A DNA stretch of 64,000 bases from Chitinophaga rupis (GTDB lineage Bacteria > Bacteroidota > Bacteroidia > Chitinophagales > Chitinophagaceae), in NCBI RefSeq assembly GCF_900109685.1, contig NZ_FOBB01000003.1, positions 310,001 through 374,000 of the forward strand. The letters run 5' to 3'. Each line of letters starts with the position of its first letter. Positions within the stretch are counted from its first letter, which is position 1. The notes under the pieces are model-generated. The model was given only the letters and a program-made list of their open reading frames with translations. It was not told the DNA's origin and did not search any database. This document shows, in pieces, positions 34,681-43,062 of this stretch. Position numbers and translations under genes: made by a program.

Positions 34681-35419
34681 AATAGAAAATAGCATTGCGG
34701 AAAAGCGTAGTGTAGTTTACGTTATTAAACAGCTCCGGCGCGTGGCCCATAAAAATATATACGTTACGGGCCTTGTAATGAGGGTTAGTCCAGATCACGG
34801 GATGATCGCCCATTTTTTTAGCAGATGCAGGCGTATATGTTCCTTCATTTACACTGGCAATTACATGCACATTCGGCCGGGGGCTTTTATCGTAGGTATA
34901 CCATTCCTCTTTCTCAATCAGAAAAGACGCCGGTATCCCCTTCATTACCGGGTGCTTGCTATCTTCTACCTGCACGGTACCATCTGCAAAATCAGGAATA
35001 TAATCCTTAAAACGGATGCTGCCCATAAAACGGTAAAACCATTGCCATATAGGGTAGCCGTCAAACTCACCTAATAACGTAGCATGGTGAAACCCTATCC
35101 ATCCCCCCTGTCCCGTGTTAATGTATTGCTCAAAAGCCTTTACTGCTTTTTCTTTCCAGGCATAGGGCGGATAATCCAGCTGAATAAAAAGCTGGTATTT
35201 TTTCAGGTAGGCTGCATCAATACTATCTGTGTTCTGTATGTAATCAATGGCAAAGCTGCTATCTGCCGCCAGCTGATCTAACCATACCCGCGCTGCTTTG
35301 GAATAAGCAATATGATGCCCGCCATTTTCTGCAATGGCCAGCACGCGGAGCCGTGGGCTTTGTGCGTGTGCCTGCAGCAGTAACAGCAGGGCACAACCCG
35401 TAAGCAGCAGTTGTTTCAT
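34658..35419 (-). CDS. ThuA-domain protein, secreted (second copy)
   Basis: From ATG 35417-35419 the protein has 253 residues with a signal peptide (MKQLLLTGCALLLLLQAHAQ). The ThuA domain shows RLRVLAIAENGGHHIAYSKA, LFIQLDYPPYAWKEKA and NTGQGGWIGFHHATLLGEFD. The C-terminal region PVIWTNPHYKARNVYIFMGH closely parallels that of the 21898 protein, so the two are paralogues with different neighbours. Its reading frame stays open upstream to 35446, where it would overlap the HAD gene, so the shorter start is preferred. Function is not established. Confidence 0.85.
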   Translation of the reverse strand: MKQLLLTGCALLLLLQAHAQSPRLRVLAIAENGGHHIAYSKAARVWLDQLAADSSFAIDYIQNTDSIDAAYLKKYQLFIQLDYPPYAWKEKAVKAFEQYINTGQGGWIGFHHATLLGEFDGYPIWQWFYRFMGSIRFKDYIPDFADGTVQVEDSKHPVMKGIPASFLIEKEEWYTYDKSPRPNVHVIASVNEGTYTPASAKKMGDHPVIWTNPHYKARNVYIFMGHAPELFNNVNYTTLFRNAIFYCSEKSKK

Positions 35420-35427
35420 TTTTTTAT

Positions 35428-36048
35428 TTACAGCGGGAAGCCCCATTTAGCCAGCATTTCCCGGGTAGCAGCATAACTTTCGTGCAGCAGTCCGTTAATG
35501 CCTAAGTTCTCTGCCACGGATACAAACATGGCCCGGTCTTCTATATAGATCACTTCATCTGGTTTTACCAGCGCAATATCCAGCGCAATGCGGAAAATAT
35601 CTGCATCAGGCTTGCGGAAGTGTACAAAACAGGAAGAAATAAAGAAATCTATAAACTTATTCAGCCCAAAGGTGCGGATGCGGTATTCATTCAGCTCCCG
35701 GCCCTCGTTGTTTACAATGGCCAGCTTTAGCTTATACTTCTCCTTGATCTGGCATATCATTTCAATCATTTCCGGGTACGCTTCCGTACGGCTGTACATA
35801 AAGTCTTTGAACTGCTGCCTGGAAAAAGAGCGGTGCTCATAAAATACAATACGGTCCAGGTATTCGTCCAGGGTCAGCTTTCCTTCCTCGTACGTATCAA
35901 AGGTAAGGTGATGACGTTCTTCAAATTCCAGCGGATCCAGCGAAAACTCACTGGCAGCCAGTTTGCGGGCAGCACGGTCCCAACCGTTGCTTAACAGTAC
36001 GCCGCCAATATCCAGGAACAATGTGGTGATGGGAGATTTTTGTTGCAT
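35428..36048 (-). CDS. HAD-family phosphatase
   Basis: The 206-residue protein has the HAD motif I as LFLDIGGVLLSNGWD, in which the second Asp is replaced by Gly. Motif II is IVNNEG and the late motif is VIYIEDRAMFVSVAENLGI. The change of the second catalytic Asp is known in the YihX/epoxide-hydrolase-like branch (DxGG), but it may alter the chemistry. The lysine of motif III is probably in HFRKPDADIFRIAL. It is co-directional with the ThuA gene, eight bases away. The substrate is unknown. Confidence 0.85.
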   Translation of the reverse strand: MQQKSPITTLFLDIGGVLLSNGWDRAARKLAASEFSLDPLEFEERHHLTFDTYEEGKLTLDEYLDRIVFYEHRSFSRQQFKDFMYSRTEAYPEMIEMICQIKEKYKLKLAIVNNEGRELNEYRIRTFGLNKFIDFFISSCFVHFRKPDADIFRIALDIALVKPDEVIYIEDRAMFVSVAENLGINGLLHESYAATREMLAKWGFPL

Positions 36049-36087
36049 GATTTTAAAAGTAATAAAAATCTGAGAAATGCGGGGTAA

Positions 36088-37572
36088 TTATAAGCTGCTT
36101 AACACCCGTTTTAATTTTAGTACGGCCTGCTCCATCTCTGCATGCTGAAAGCCGGTGAACCCTAACAGTAATCCCTGCGGTTGTTTAAAGCGGATAGTAA
36201 AGTCCTGCAACGGCTGCACAATAATATTGGCGGCTGCCGCTTTTTGCAGCAGCAGCTCCATATCGCAGGGTTGTTTTAACCAGCCAATAAGATGGATGCC
36301 TGTATCGGAAGGCGTAACGGTAATGTATTTGCCCACCTGTTTTTCCAGCAGCTGTAGCAGCTCCTCCTGCTGCTTTTTATACAGTGTGCGCATTTTGCGC
36401 AGGTGCCTTGCAAAGTGCCCTTCGTGCATAAACTGCGCTACAATGGCCTGGTCTATCACAGGACTTTGCCGGTCAATGGTGGATTTCAGCATCTTGAACT
36501 GTTTTGCCATATCTGCCGCAGGCAGCACCATGTAACCGATCCGCAATGCCGGGAACAATACTTTGCTGAAAGTGCCGATGTAGATCACATGCCCCTTATC
36601 ATCCAGGCCCTTTAAAGCAGGCACCGGGCGGCCGTTATAACGGAACTCGCTGTCATAATCATCTTCCAGGATCCACATCTGGTGCTTGGCGGCCCATTGC
36701 AACAGCTTTAAACGTTCGCTTAAAGGCAGCGTGCCGCCCAGGGGGTATTGGTGAGAGGGGGTAACGTAGGTTAGCTTTGCATCCGGGTAGTGCTGCATGC
36801 CATAATCAATATCCAGCCCATACTCCGTTAACGGTACCGGGCATACGATACCGCCCCAGCGCGTAATAGCCGCCCTTCCGGAGCGGTAGCCGGGATCTTC
36901 CATCCAGCACTGGTCTCCCTTTTTTATCAGCAGCTGCGCTGCCAGGTTAATGGCCTGCCGCGATCCGTTCACGATCAGGATCTGGTCAGGCGAGCAAACA
37001 ATAGAGCGGTTCACCCGCAGGTAATCGGCCAGGGCCTGCCGCAGTGGCAAATGTCCCTGTGTATCCAGGTACCCCAGGTATATCTTATGCAGATTACGGT
37101 AAATGTTAGCTGCTATGCGCGACCATACTTTAACGGGGAAATGCTGCATGTCCATTACGCAGCTTTGAAAAGGCAGCGGCGGTTCCAGGGAGCTGTCGCT
37201 CAGCAGGGTGCTTTCAGCCAGGGAAGCATCTTTATACTTCACCGTATTTGCCAGCGTTGTTTTCTTTTGTACCGGCGTTGGTACATATTTGCGTTGCACA
37301 TTATCCAGCTGCATTACATAGGTGCCATCCCCCTTTTTACCTTCTAAAAAACCTTCCAGCATCAGCTGGTCATATGCCTGGAACACGCTGTTGCGCGATA
37401 CGGAGAGCTCCACGGAAAGTGTGCGGGTGGCCGGCATGCGCTCCCCTGCTTTCAGATGCCCGTTAAAAATGGCCTGCTTGATCTGCTCATAGAGCTGGGA
37501 GTATAGCGGCATGCCATCCTGTTTGTTCAGGCGTATGAATGGCATAAAGATCTGCGGGGAGGTTTTGCTCAT
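36088..37572 (-). CDS. MocR-family transcriptional regulator (GntR HTH fused to aminotransferase-like domain)
   Basis: The 494-residue protein has a GntR-type winged helix at about residues 15-80 (YSQLYEQIKQAIFNGHLKAGERMPATRTLS). The fold-type I aminotransferase domain has the PLP lysine in IGTFSKVLFPALRIGYMVLP, and EDDYDSEFRYNGRPVPALKG. Such proteins bind PLP and an amino acid or amine and regulate neighbouring genes. It is divergent from an ATP-grasp/LysE operon with an 85-bp gap. Two direct repeats (AATGGCYCT) in that gap are likely binding sites. Confidence 0.9.
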   Translation of the reverse strand: MSKTSPQIFMPFIRLNKQDGMPLYSQLYEQIKQAIFNGHLKAGERMPATRTLSVELSVSRNSVFQAYDQLMLEGFLEGKKGDGTYVMQLDNVQRKYVPTPVQKKTTLANTVKYKDASLAESTLLSDSSLEPPLPFQSCVMDMQHFPVKVWSRIAANIYRNLHKIYLGYLDTQGHLPLRQALADYLRVNRSIVCSPDQILIVNGSRQAINLAAQLLIKKGDQCWMEDPGYRSGRAAITRWGGIVCPVPLTEYGLDIDYGMQHYPDAKLTYVTPSHQYPLGGTLPLSERLKLLQWAAKHQMWILEDDYDSEFRYNGRPVPALKGLDDKGHVIYIGTFSKVLFPALRIGYMVLPAADMAKQFKMLKSTIDRQSPVIDQAIVAQFMHEGHFARHLRKMRTLYKKQQEELLQLLEKQVGKYITVTPSDTGIHLIGWLKQPCDMELLLQKAAAANIIVQPLQDFTIRFKQPQGLLLGFTGFQHAEMEQAVLKLKRVLSSL

Positions 37573-37604
37573 AATGGCCCTGTTAAAATTCTCAAAATGG
37601 CTCT
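37573..37604. promoter_or_regulatory. Direct repeat, probable MocR operator
   Basis: AATGGCCCT (37573-37581) and AATGGCTCT (37596-37604) are direct repeats 23 bp apart. MocR proteins such as GabR bind direct repeats. They sit between the MocR start codon and the -7 element of the ATP-grasp gene. Confidence 0.45.
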
Positions 37605-37626
37605 TTTTCCGATGCCAATATACAAT

Positions 37627-37634
37627 TACTTTTG
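37627..37634 (+). promoter_or_regulatory. -7 promoter element of the ATP-grasp/LysE operon
   Basis: TACTTTTG matches TAnnTTTG and lies 23 bases before the ATG at 37658. It is immediately downstream of the direct repeats, consistent with control by the divergent MocR gene. Confidence 0.45.
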
Positions 37635-37657
37635 TTCTGCATCACAAATGAAACGTC

Positions 37658-38566
37658 ATGAAGATTGCATACGTGTGTTACGAAACACAGGAAAAATATG
37701 TTATTGAAACAATAGAAGATGAAGAAAGCCTGCTGCTGGCTTTTCTCTCCAATAAAGGCCTGAACATAGAACGCGTTATCTGGACAGATGCCGCTGTGCG
37801 CTGGGATGCTTATGACCTGCTGCTGGTAAAAGCGCCCTGGGATTATCATGAAAAAATTACGCAGTTCTACCAGTGGCTGGACCGGATTGCGGCCTTAAAC
37901 ATCCCTATGCTAAACCCGCAGCACATTATAAAATGGAACAGTGATAAACATTATTTAAAAGAAATGATTGATGCTGGTTTCAGCGTCATTCCTTCCGCCA
38001 TCATAGAAAACGGAGCACCCGCAAGGCTTGCTCCGTTTTTCCAGCAATTCAACACAGAGCAGTTAATCATAAAACCCTGCGTTAGCGCCGGCGCCAAAGA
38101 AACCTTTACGGTTACGCCGGGTAATATGCAGGAAGTACAGCAACGCTTAACCGGCCTGCTGGAAAAAGAGGCTTTTATTGTGCAGCCTTTTATAAAGGAA
38201 ATTGAAACCGAAGGGGAATGGTCGTTCATTTTCTTTAACGGCCAGTTTAGCCACTGCGTGGTAAAACGCCCGCGCTCAGGCGATTTCCGCGTGCAGCCCA
38301 TGTATGGCGGCACCACGCATACCACTATCCCCCACCCTTTACATGTGCAGGAAGCGGCTGCTTTTGTGCAGCACTTTGCCAAAGGCTGCCTGTATGCCCG
38401 GGTAGATGGGGTAGTGATCAAGGGAGTGTTCACACTTATGGAGCTGGAGCTGATAGAACCTTACCTGTTCCTGGGCGATGTACCCAATGGATATGAAATT
38501 TATTACAATGCTTTAATGTTTAACTTAGCGCAGCGTACTGCTTCTTCCACCTTACAACCTTCCTGA
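37658..38566 (+). CDS. ATP-grasp ligase (glutathione synthetase-like)
   Basis: The 302-residue protein has the ATP-grasp fold. Visible parts are DLLLVKAPWDYHEK, the ATP-binding IIKPCVSAGAKET, the loop GEWSFIFFNGQFSHCVVKRP, and the metal-binding YARVDGVVI with MELELIEPYLFL. It resembles the branch that includes the cycloserine-forming ligase DcsG and bacterial glutathione-synthetase-like enzymes. It should join a carboxyl group to an amine with ATP. The next gene is a LysE exporter, three bases downstream, and a MocR regulator is divergent. The natural product is unknown. Confidence 0.85.
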   Translation: MKIAYVCYETQEKYVIETIEDEESLLLAFLSNKGLNIERVIWTDAAVRWDAYDLLLVKAPWDYHEKITQFYQWLDRIAALNIPMLNPQHIIKWNSDKHYLKEMIDAGFSVIPSAIIENGAPARLAPFFQQFNTEQLIIKPCVSAGAKETFTVTPGNMQEVQQRLTGLLEKEAFIVQPFIKEIETEGEWSFIFFNGQFSHCVVKRPRSGDFRVQPMYGGTTHTTIPHPLHVQEAAAFVQHFAKGCLYARVDGVVIKGVFTLMELELIEPYLFLGDVPNGYEIYYNALMFNLAQRTASSTLQPS

Positions 38567-38569
38567 GCC

Positions 38570-39205
38570 ATGATACCCTTATCATCCCTCCTGTTGTTTA
38601 TGCTGGCTGCCTTTGTAATGGTTATTACACCAGGACCTAACATGATATACCTGATATCCCGGTCTATTACCCAGGGTAAAAAGGCAGGGCTTATTTCCTT
38701 AGCCGGTGTGGCCTGCGGCTTTTTGTTCCATATTGTATTGGTATCATTCGGGCTAACGGCTATTTTATTTACCGTGCCCTATGCGTACATGGTATTAAAA
38801 ACAACGGGTGTTATTTACCTGTTGTACCTGGCCTGGCAGGCGGTAAAACCCGGCAGCAAAAGTGTGTTTGAAACGCAAAAGAACCTGCAGGCCGATGGGC
38901 CGGCCAAACTATTCAGCATGGGGCTTTTCACCAATATGCTGAACCCCAAGGTGGCGGTATTTTACCTCTCCTTTTTTCCGCAGTTCATTAAACCGGAGTA
39001 TGGCAATTTGCTGGCACAAAGCCTGCTGCTGGGTTTTACCCAGCTATGCATCAGCTTTACGGTAAATGGCAGTATTATTCTACTGGCATCGCGGGTAACC
39101 AAATGGTTTGCCGCTAATCCTAAATGGGTGCGGGTGCAGAAATGGTTTATGGCAAGCGTGCTTTCCGGCCTGGCGCTAAAAATGGCGCTGGATAAGGGAA
39201 AATAA
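38570..39205 (+). CDS. LysE-family amino acid exporter
   Basis: The 211-residue membrane protein has six hydrophobic segments and the family start FVMVITPGPNMIYLISRSIT, with GVACGFLFHI and NPKVAVFYLSFFPQFIKP. LysE/RhtB proteins export amino acids or small derivatives by proton antiport. It is co-transcribed with the ATP-grasp ligase, so it probably exports the ligase product or its precursor. Its stop lies one base before the stop of the convergent lipoprotein gene. Confidence 0.88.
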   Translation: MIPLSSLLLFMLAAFVMVITPGPNMIYLISRSITQGKKAGLISLAGVACGFLFHIVLVSFGLTAILFTVPYAYMVLKTTGVIYLLYLAWQAVKPGSKSVFETQKNLQADGPAKLFSMGLFTNMLNPKVAVFYLSFFPQFIKPEYGNLLAQSLLLGFTQLCISFTVNGSIILLASRVTKWFAANPKWVRVQKWFMASVLSGLALKMALDKGK

Positions 39206-39206
39206 C

Positions 39207-40907
39207 CTATAAATGATGATCTACAATTACCCCGTTAACCAATAAGTTGTGCTGTTGCTTCGCCACTGTTCCATCAGCCGGGGTGCTTACCAGTACGGCT
39301 GCAGTAGCCGGCGGTAATACCAGCTCATAATTCCCCTGCACCGTTGCCGATATAAAATCATGGATAACGGTATTGTATAAACGCACCGGCTTATTCCCTA
39401 CAGCTATTTGTACTGTTTTTGTTTGCGGGTAAGGGTTATAATACAGGAAGGTTGGATAGGCGTCTTCCCTGAAAAAGTCTGTTGCCAGTAAATTCAGCTG
39501 TAAAATACCCGGCACATTGGTGTTGCGGATAATGCTGCCAAAAATACCTACATGCCCGCTGCCATATACGCTGAACTGTGATACATCCGGGTTGCCCGGC
39601 GCCCATAACGGGCCATCGCCCTGCGCTACCGGCGCCTGTAAATGCGCATATTGCGGGTAAGAGGGTGAATGTATAATACCTTCATACCCTATTACTCCTT
39701 TGGTGATGGCAGCCTGCTGCGGAATGGTTTCATGATCGTCCGGCATGTATTGCGTGTAAAAGAAACGGGCGGCATTGGCTGCATGTAACATCCATTTTCC
39801 CATGGCATTGGCGTAGGATGCATCATAACGCACCAGCGGCATCAATGGCCAGGCAGCATCAAAAGTGTTCATTAAAAAACCATAGCCGCCGCGGTCCTGC
39901 GTATTACCTACAATACCGGAAATATCCAGCCCGTTCCAGCGGCCTACCAGCACGCCCCAGCCGCTGCGGCATTGGGCAGTGCCATCAAAGCTCCATTCCA
40001 GGAATTGCTGTACATTAAAATGTGCCCCCTGTTCTGCATTTAAACGCGCCGCCAGGTAAGCGGCGAAAGGCATAAATATTTCGTAAAAAGTATTGCTGCG
40101 CTGCTGTTCCAGTGTTCGTAATGCATGTACAGCGCCTTGCAGATAACGGGCATCCCCAAACTTTTTATAGGCTGCGTACAGCACGTATGCATGGCCTGCA
40201 GCAGCATCGGGCTGTTTGCAGATGGCATTTTCTTTAGGTTGCAGCTGGGCGTAATCGAAAAAGGAGTGATTATAGTTGCCCTGTAATACGGAATCTGCCT
40301 GGTAAAATTTTTCTGCAATGCGGTGCGCCAGCGTATCAAAGCCCGGTTGGCTGGGATAGTGGTCGTAAATAGCGTAGAATAACAGGTTGGGATATACGTC
40401 GTACCACCAGTCGCGCCCGTAACCGCCTCCCAGCAGCGCTACTTCCGGGCAGGTATTGTTCATCATAATATTCCAGCCGGTTTCCCGGTTAAAATAATTC
40501 TTAAGCATGCCCACGTAATTCAGGCCCTTGCTTTTATCAATGCCCACCAGTGTAGCGCCCAGGGTAGCCCCCATGGTGGCCAGCGCTTCATGGAACATGC
40601 CTTTGTTGTGCGTGCCCTGCCGCTGATCATCCAGCGCAGTAAATAAACCTACTACCGGCTGCGGAAAGTTATGGCCGCTGCTATCCCACCATACCAGGGG
40701 CCAGTGCGCACCGGTGGCATGAAAGTCGTACACGGTGCTATCAAAACGGCGGGCCATGGCGTACCAGTCAATGACCTGTAAGGGCTGGGGAATGGCCGGC
40801 ATACTGTCTATACGCGCCAGGTGCTGCTGTATTACGGGAAAGCTTGCATTTTCCTTACAACCCGTTGCCAGGCCTACGCCCAGGAGCAGGCAAAGTAATT
40901 TTTGCAT
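39207..40907 (-). CDS. Large lipoprotein of unknown function, probably an alpha-barrel sugar-active protein
   Basis: The 566-residue protein has a lipoprotein signal (MQKLLCLLLGVGLATGC). The N-terminal two thirds show repeated paired helices and Trp/Tyr-rich loops (DFHATGAHWPLVWWDSSGHN, LLGGGYGRDWWYDVYPNLLF, AAAGHAYVLYAAYKKFGDARYLQGA). These suggest an (alpha/alpha)-barrel of the kind seen in six-hairpin glycosidases and polysaccharide lyases. The C-terminal ~110 residues look beta-rich. Similar proteins occur in other Chitinophaga-like genomes as hypothetical proteins, as far as I can judge. No catalytic residues can be assigned. It stands alone. Confidence 0.65.
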   Translation of the reverse strand: MQKLLCLLLGVGLATGCKENASFPVIQQHLARIDSMPAIPQPLQVIDWYAMARRFDSTVYDFHATGAHWPLVWWDSSGHNFPQPVVGLFTALDDQRQGTHNKGMFHEALATMGATLGATLVGIDKSKGLNYVGMLKNYFNRETGWNIMMNNTCPEVALLGGGYGRDWWYDVYPNLLFYAIYDHYPSQPGFDTLAHRIAEKFYQADSVLQGNYNHSFFDYAQLQPKENAICKQPDAAAGHAYVLYAAYKKFGDARYLQGAVHALRTLEQQRSNTFYEIFMPFAAYLAARLNAEQGAHFNVQQFLEWSFDGTAQCRSGWGVLVGRWNGLDISGIVGNTQDRGGYGFLMNTFDAAWPLMPLVRYDASYANAMGKWMLHAANAARFFYTQYMPDDHETIPQQAAITKGVIGYEGIIHSPSYPQYAHLQAPVAQGDGPLWAPGNPDVSQFSVYGSGHVGIFGSIIRNTNVPGILQLNLLATDFFREDAYPTFLYYNPYPQTKTVQIAVGNKPVRLYNTVIHDFISATVQGNYELVLPPATAAVLVSTPADGTVAKQQHNLLVNGVIVDHHL

Positions 40908-41037
40908 ACGTGGAATTTGGTAATAAGATAATTAAAATTTACGAGGCGCTTACTACCATCTATAACACAAAAAGAAGATGCCTCAAAAATAAACGAAGGC
41001 TTGTTTAAACAACGGCCTGTCTCCATCAGCTACCCGA

Positions 41038-41070
41038 ATAAAAAGGGCGTCTCTTCTTGTCGAGACACCC
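41038..41070 (-). terminator. Terminator after the FMN reductase gene
   Basis: On the minus strand GGGTGTCTC (41062-41070) pairs with GAGACGCCC (41045-41053), one G-T pair, followed by TTTTATT. It lies 30 bp after the stop. Confidence 0.7.
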
Positions 41071-41100
41071 TCCAATGCTGATCATATTTACCAGCCTGTT

Positions 41101-41631
41101 TTACCCGGCTGTGCGCATAGCCTGTTTCTTTTCATCCACCGCTTCTGACAGCCACAGGAATCTATGCAGGAACTGGATGGTTTTATCTTCAAATGCCTTA
41201 TCTAAGATTTCACCGGCTGCATTGATCTTTTCCTGCACAACCGGTACCAGCAGCATTGTTGGCAACGGAAAACCATACAGCGCCAGTATCAGCTGCTGCA
41301 TTTGCAGGGCAGCGCGGATGCCACCCATTGGCCCGCCGCTTACGCTTACTGCGCCAATAGGCTTTTCTATAAATACGGAACGATCCACTTCTTCTGTAGC
41401 CCTTTTTAAAGCGGCAGCATAACCGCCGTGATATTCCGGCGACACAAACAGCATGGCATCTGCTGCCGCCAGCTTACTGCCAATGTTAGCCGGTACGCTG
41501 TTCGCATCTGCAAGGTCTATGATAAAAACTTCATGTGCAGAGAGCGTGCGGATCTTATTTTCTAATGCCAGCGCCACACCATGGGAACGCCTTCCCTGCC
41601 GTATGCTGCTGGATATAATTGCAATTTTCAT
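41101..41631 (-). CDS. NADPH-dependent FMN reductase
   Basis: The 176-residue protein has the flavodoxin-like fold with the FMN loop SSSIRQGRRSHGVALALE and the typical SPEYHGGYAAALKRATE. It uses FMN and NAD(P)H to reduce quinones, azo compounds or iron. A MarR gene lies 63 bp upstream on the same strand, and MarR proteins often regulate such reductases in response to electrophiles. A second FMN reductase gene is at 47980. Confidence 0.88.
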   Translation of the reverse strand: MKIAIISSSIRQGRRSHGVALALENKIRTLSAHEVFIIDLADANSVPANIGSKLAAADAMLFVSPEYHGGYAAALKRATEEVDRSVFIEKPIGAVSVSGGPMGGIRAALQMQQLILALYGFPLPTMLLVPVVQEKINAAGEILDKAFEDKTIQFLHRFLWLSEAVDEKKQAMRTAG

Positions 41632-41694
41632 ATTCAGGAAGTTTAAGTAATAAAATAAATTATATAGCCGGCAATGTATTTATTCAAAAAAAAG

Positions 41695-42123
41695 CTATTC
41701 GAGGTTCTTCATTACTTTTTGCAGCAGCTCATCCAGGGTTTTTCTTTCCGTAACAGATAAACCCTTTACCGTTACATCATCCAGCTCCCCGCCTATTTTA
41801 CCGGCCAGCTCAAGCGCGGCCTTGCCTTTAGCTGTGAGGTAAATGTGAGAGGAACGTTTATCTTCCTGGTCTGTTACTTTTTTAATGAGTCCGTTAGCCT
41901 CCATACGCCGTATCATGGTGGACATGGTGGCCTGCTGTATACAGATCTTTTCCGCCAGCTCCGACATGCTTTGCCCGTCCTTCTGCCACAGGCGGTACAG
42001 CAAAAAATCCTGCCCTTCGTAAATATTTACGGCTGACAGCATCTCGTTCTTCTTGTTGCGCCTGCGTTTGCAGATCTCAACAAACAGGAAGCCAATGCCG
42101 GTATAATGCTGATTTTCTTTCAC
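41695..42123 (-). CDS. MarR-family transcriptional regulator
   Basis: The 142-residue protein has the MarR winged helix: LAEKICIQQATMSTMIRRME as the recognition unit and DQEDKRSSHIYLTAKGKAAL as the wing. It starts with GTG (42121-42123), which lies four bases behind a perfect -7 element, so the transcript is probably leaderless. It likely represses itself and the FMN reductase gene downstream. Confidence 0.88.
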   Translation of the reverse strand: MKENQHYTGIGFLFVEICKRRRNKKNEMLSAVNIYEGQDFLLYRLWQKDGQSMSELAEKICIQQATMSTMIRRMEANGLIKKVTDQEDKRSSHIYLTAKGKAALELAGKIGGELDDVTVKGLSVTERKTLDELLQKVMKNLE

Positions 42124-42127
42124 AAAA

Positions 42128-42135
42128 CAAAAGTA
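42128..42135 (-). promoter_or_regulatory. -7 promoter element directly before the MarR start
   Basis: TACTTTTG on the minus strand matches TAnnTTTG, with four bases between it and the GTG start codon. Confidence 0.5.
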
Positions 42136-42312
42136 GGAAAAAATTACATAGCCGGCATAATAATTTTAAGTAGCCAGGGTTGCAGGGACTATTAAGTTAT
42201 GATATTTTTGCTGGTAGCGTATATACGAAGTAAAAAGTAACGGCACAAATATTATCCCCGAACTGGCCAACTGTTATTCCAGACAGGCAACTATGCCCGT
42301 TCAGAAGAATTA

Positions 42313-42729
42313 TTACATTCCATCCATAATGGTCACAATTTCGCTGGGTTTGCTCAGCAGCTTGTGAATGGGGCATGCTTTGGAAATTTCAAGCAGGCGG
42401 GCGCGCTGGCTGTCATCCAGTTCCCCCGTTATCGTTACCTCACAAAAAAAAGTATTGTTGCCCGAGGGCATCTGATCGCCCTTTACCAGGTCTACCTTTA
42501 CTTTAATAGTATCTACCTTCCACTGTTTGCGCTGTACGTACATGCGCAGGGTGATAACTTTGCAGGAGGCCAGGGCCGTGCATACATAATCGCCCGGCGC
42601 AGGGCCGGTATCTGTACCGCCTGCTTCCGCCAGCTCATCGGCCAGCAGCTGGTGCTGGTGTACCTTAATTTCCGTTGAATAATTAGCGCCGGTGTTAACC
42701 GCTTCAGCAGTAGCTATAATCTTTGGCAA
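42313..42729 (-). CDS. OsmC-family protein
   Basis: The domain runs from about KIIATAEAVNTGANYSTEI and has the OsmC features GDYVCTALASCKVITLRMYV (first reactive cysteine region) and LLEISKACPIHKLLS (second cysteine). These cysteines reduce organic hydroperoxides in active members. The start is not certain. No ATG is available before the domain; TTG at 42727-42729 gives 138 residues and clears the end of the GNAT gene upstream, which a longer frame (to 42837) would overlap by 82 bases. The gene is probably the last of an ICMT-GNAT-OsmC operon. Confidence 0.8.
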   Translation of the reverse strand: MPKIIATAEAVNTGANYSTEIKVHQHQLLADELAEAGGTDTGPAPGDYVCTALASCKVITLRMYVQRKQWKVDTIKVKVDLVKGDQMPSGNNTFFCEVTITGELDDSQRARLLEISKACPIHKLLSKPSEIVTIMDGM

Positions 42730-42755
42730 AGCAAATTGTTTTGTACAAGATACAA

Positions 42756-43061
42756 TTATTCCGCAGCTGCTTCCGGGTTCCAGATATCTGCATAATTTTC
42801 CGGGTGGCGTTTGAACTGTGCATGCACATAAGGGCACAACGGCACCACCTGTAGCTGGTGTTCCCGCGCATAAGCCACCAGCGCATCCAGCAGCTGCCGG
42901 CCATATCCCTTGCCTTCTGCTTCCGGCAATACTTCTGTATGGTAAGCGGTGAGCGCCTTACCCGCTATGCCTATCACCATTTCTCCCATTTGCTGCTCAC
43001 CTTCCAGCACATAAAAAGCGCCGTGTTGTTTTTGATTGAGCCTGATCTTAATTTCTGCCAT
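42756..43061 (-). CDS. GNAT-family acetyltransferase (YjdJ-like, short type)
   Basis: The 101-residue protein is a minimal GNAT domain. The acetyl-CoA binding motif is EVLPEAEGKGYGRQLLDALV, followed by VVPLCPYVHAQFKRHPENY. This short form (DUF/Gcn5-related type 2) has no known acceptor. It starts one base after the stop of the ICMT-like gene on the same strand and precedes the OsmC gene. Confidence 0.87.
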   Translation of the reverse strand: MAEIKIRLNQKQHGAFYVLEGEQQMGEMVIGIAGKALTAYHTEVLPEAEGKGYGRQLLDALVAYAREHQLQVVPLCPYVHAQFKRHPENYADIWNPEAAAE

Positions 43062-43062
43062 A

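Noticed and set aside
34607-35074. 155-codon plus-strand reading frame
   Set aside because: It is antisense to the ThuA gene, whose domain and signal peptide are clear.
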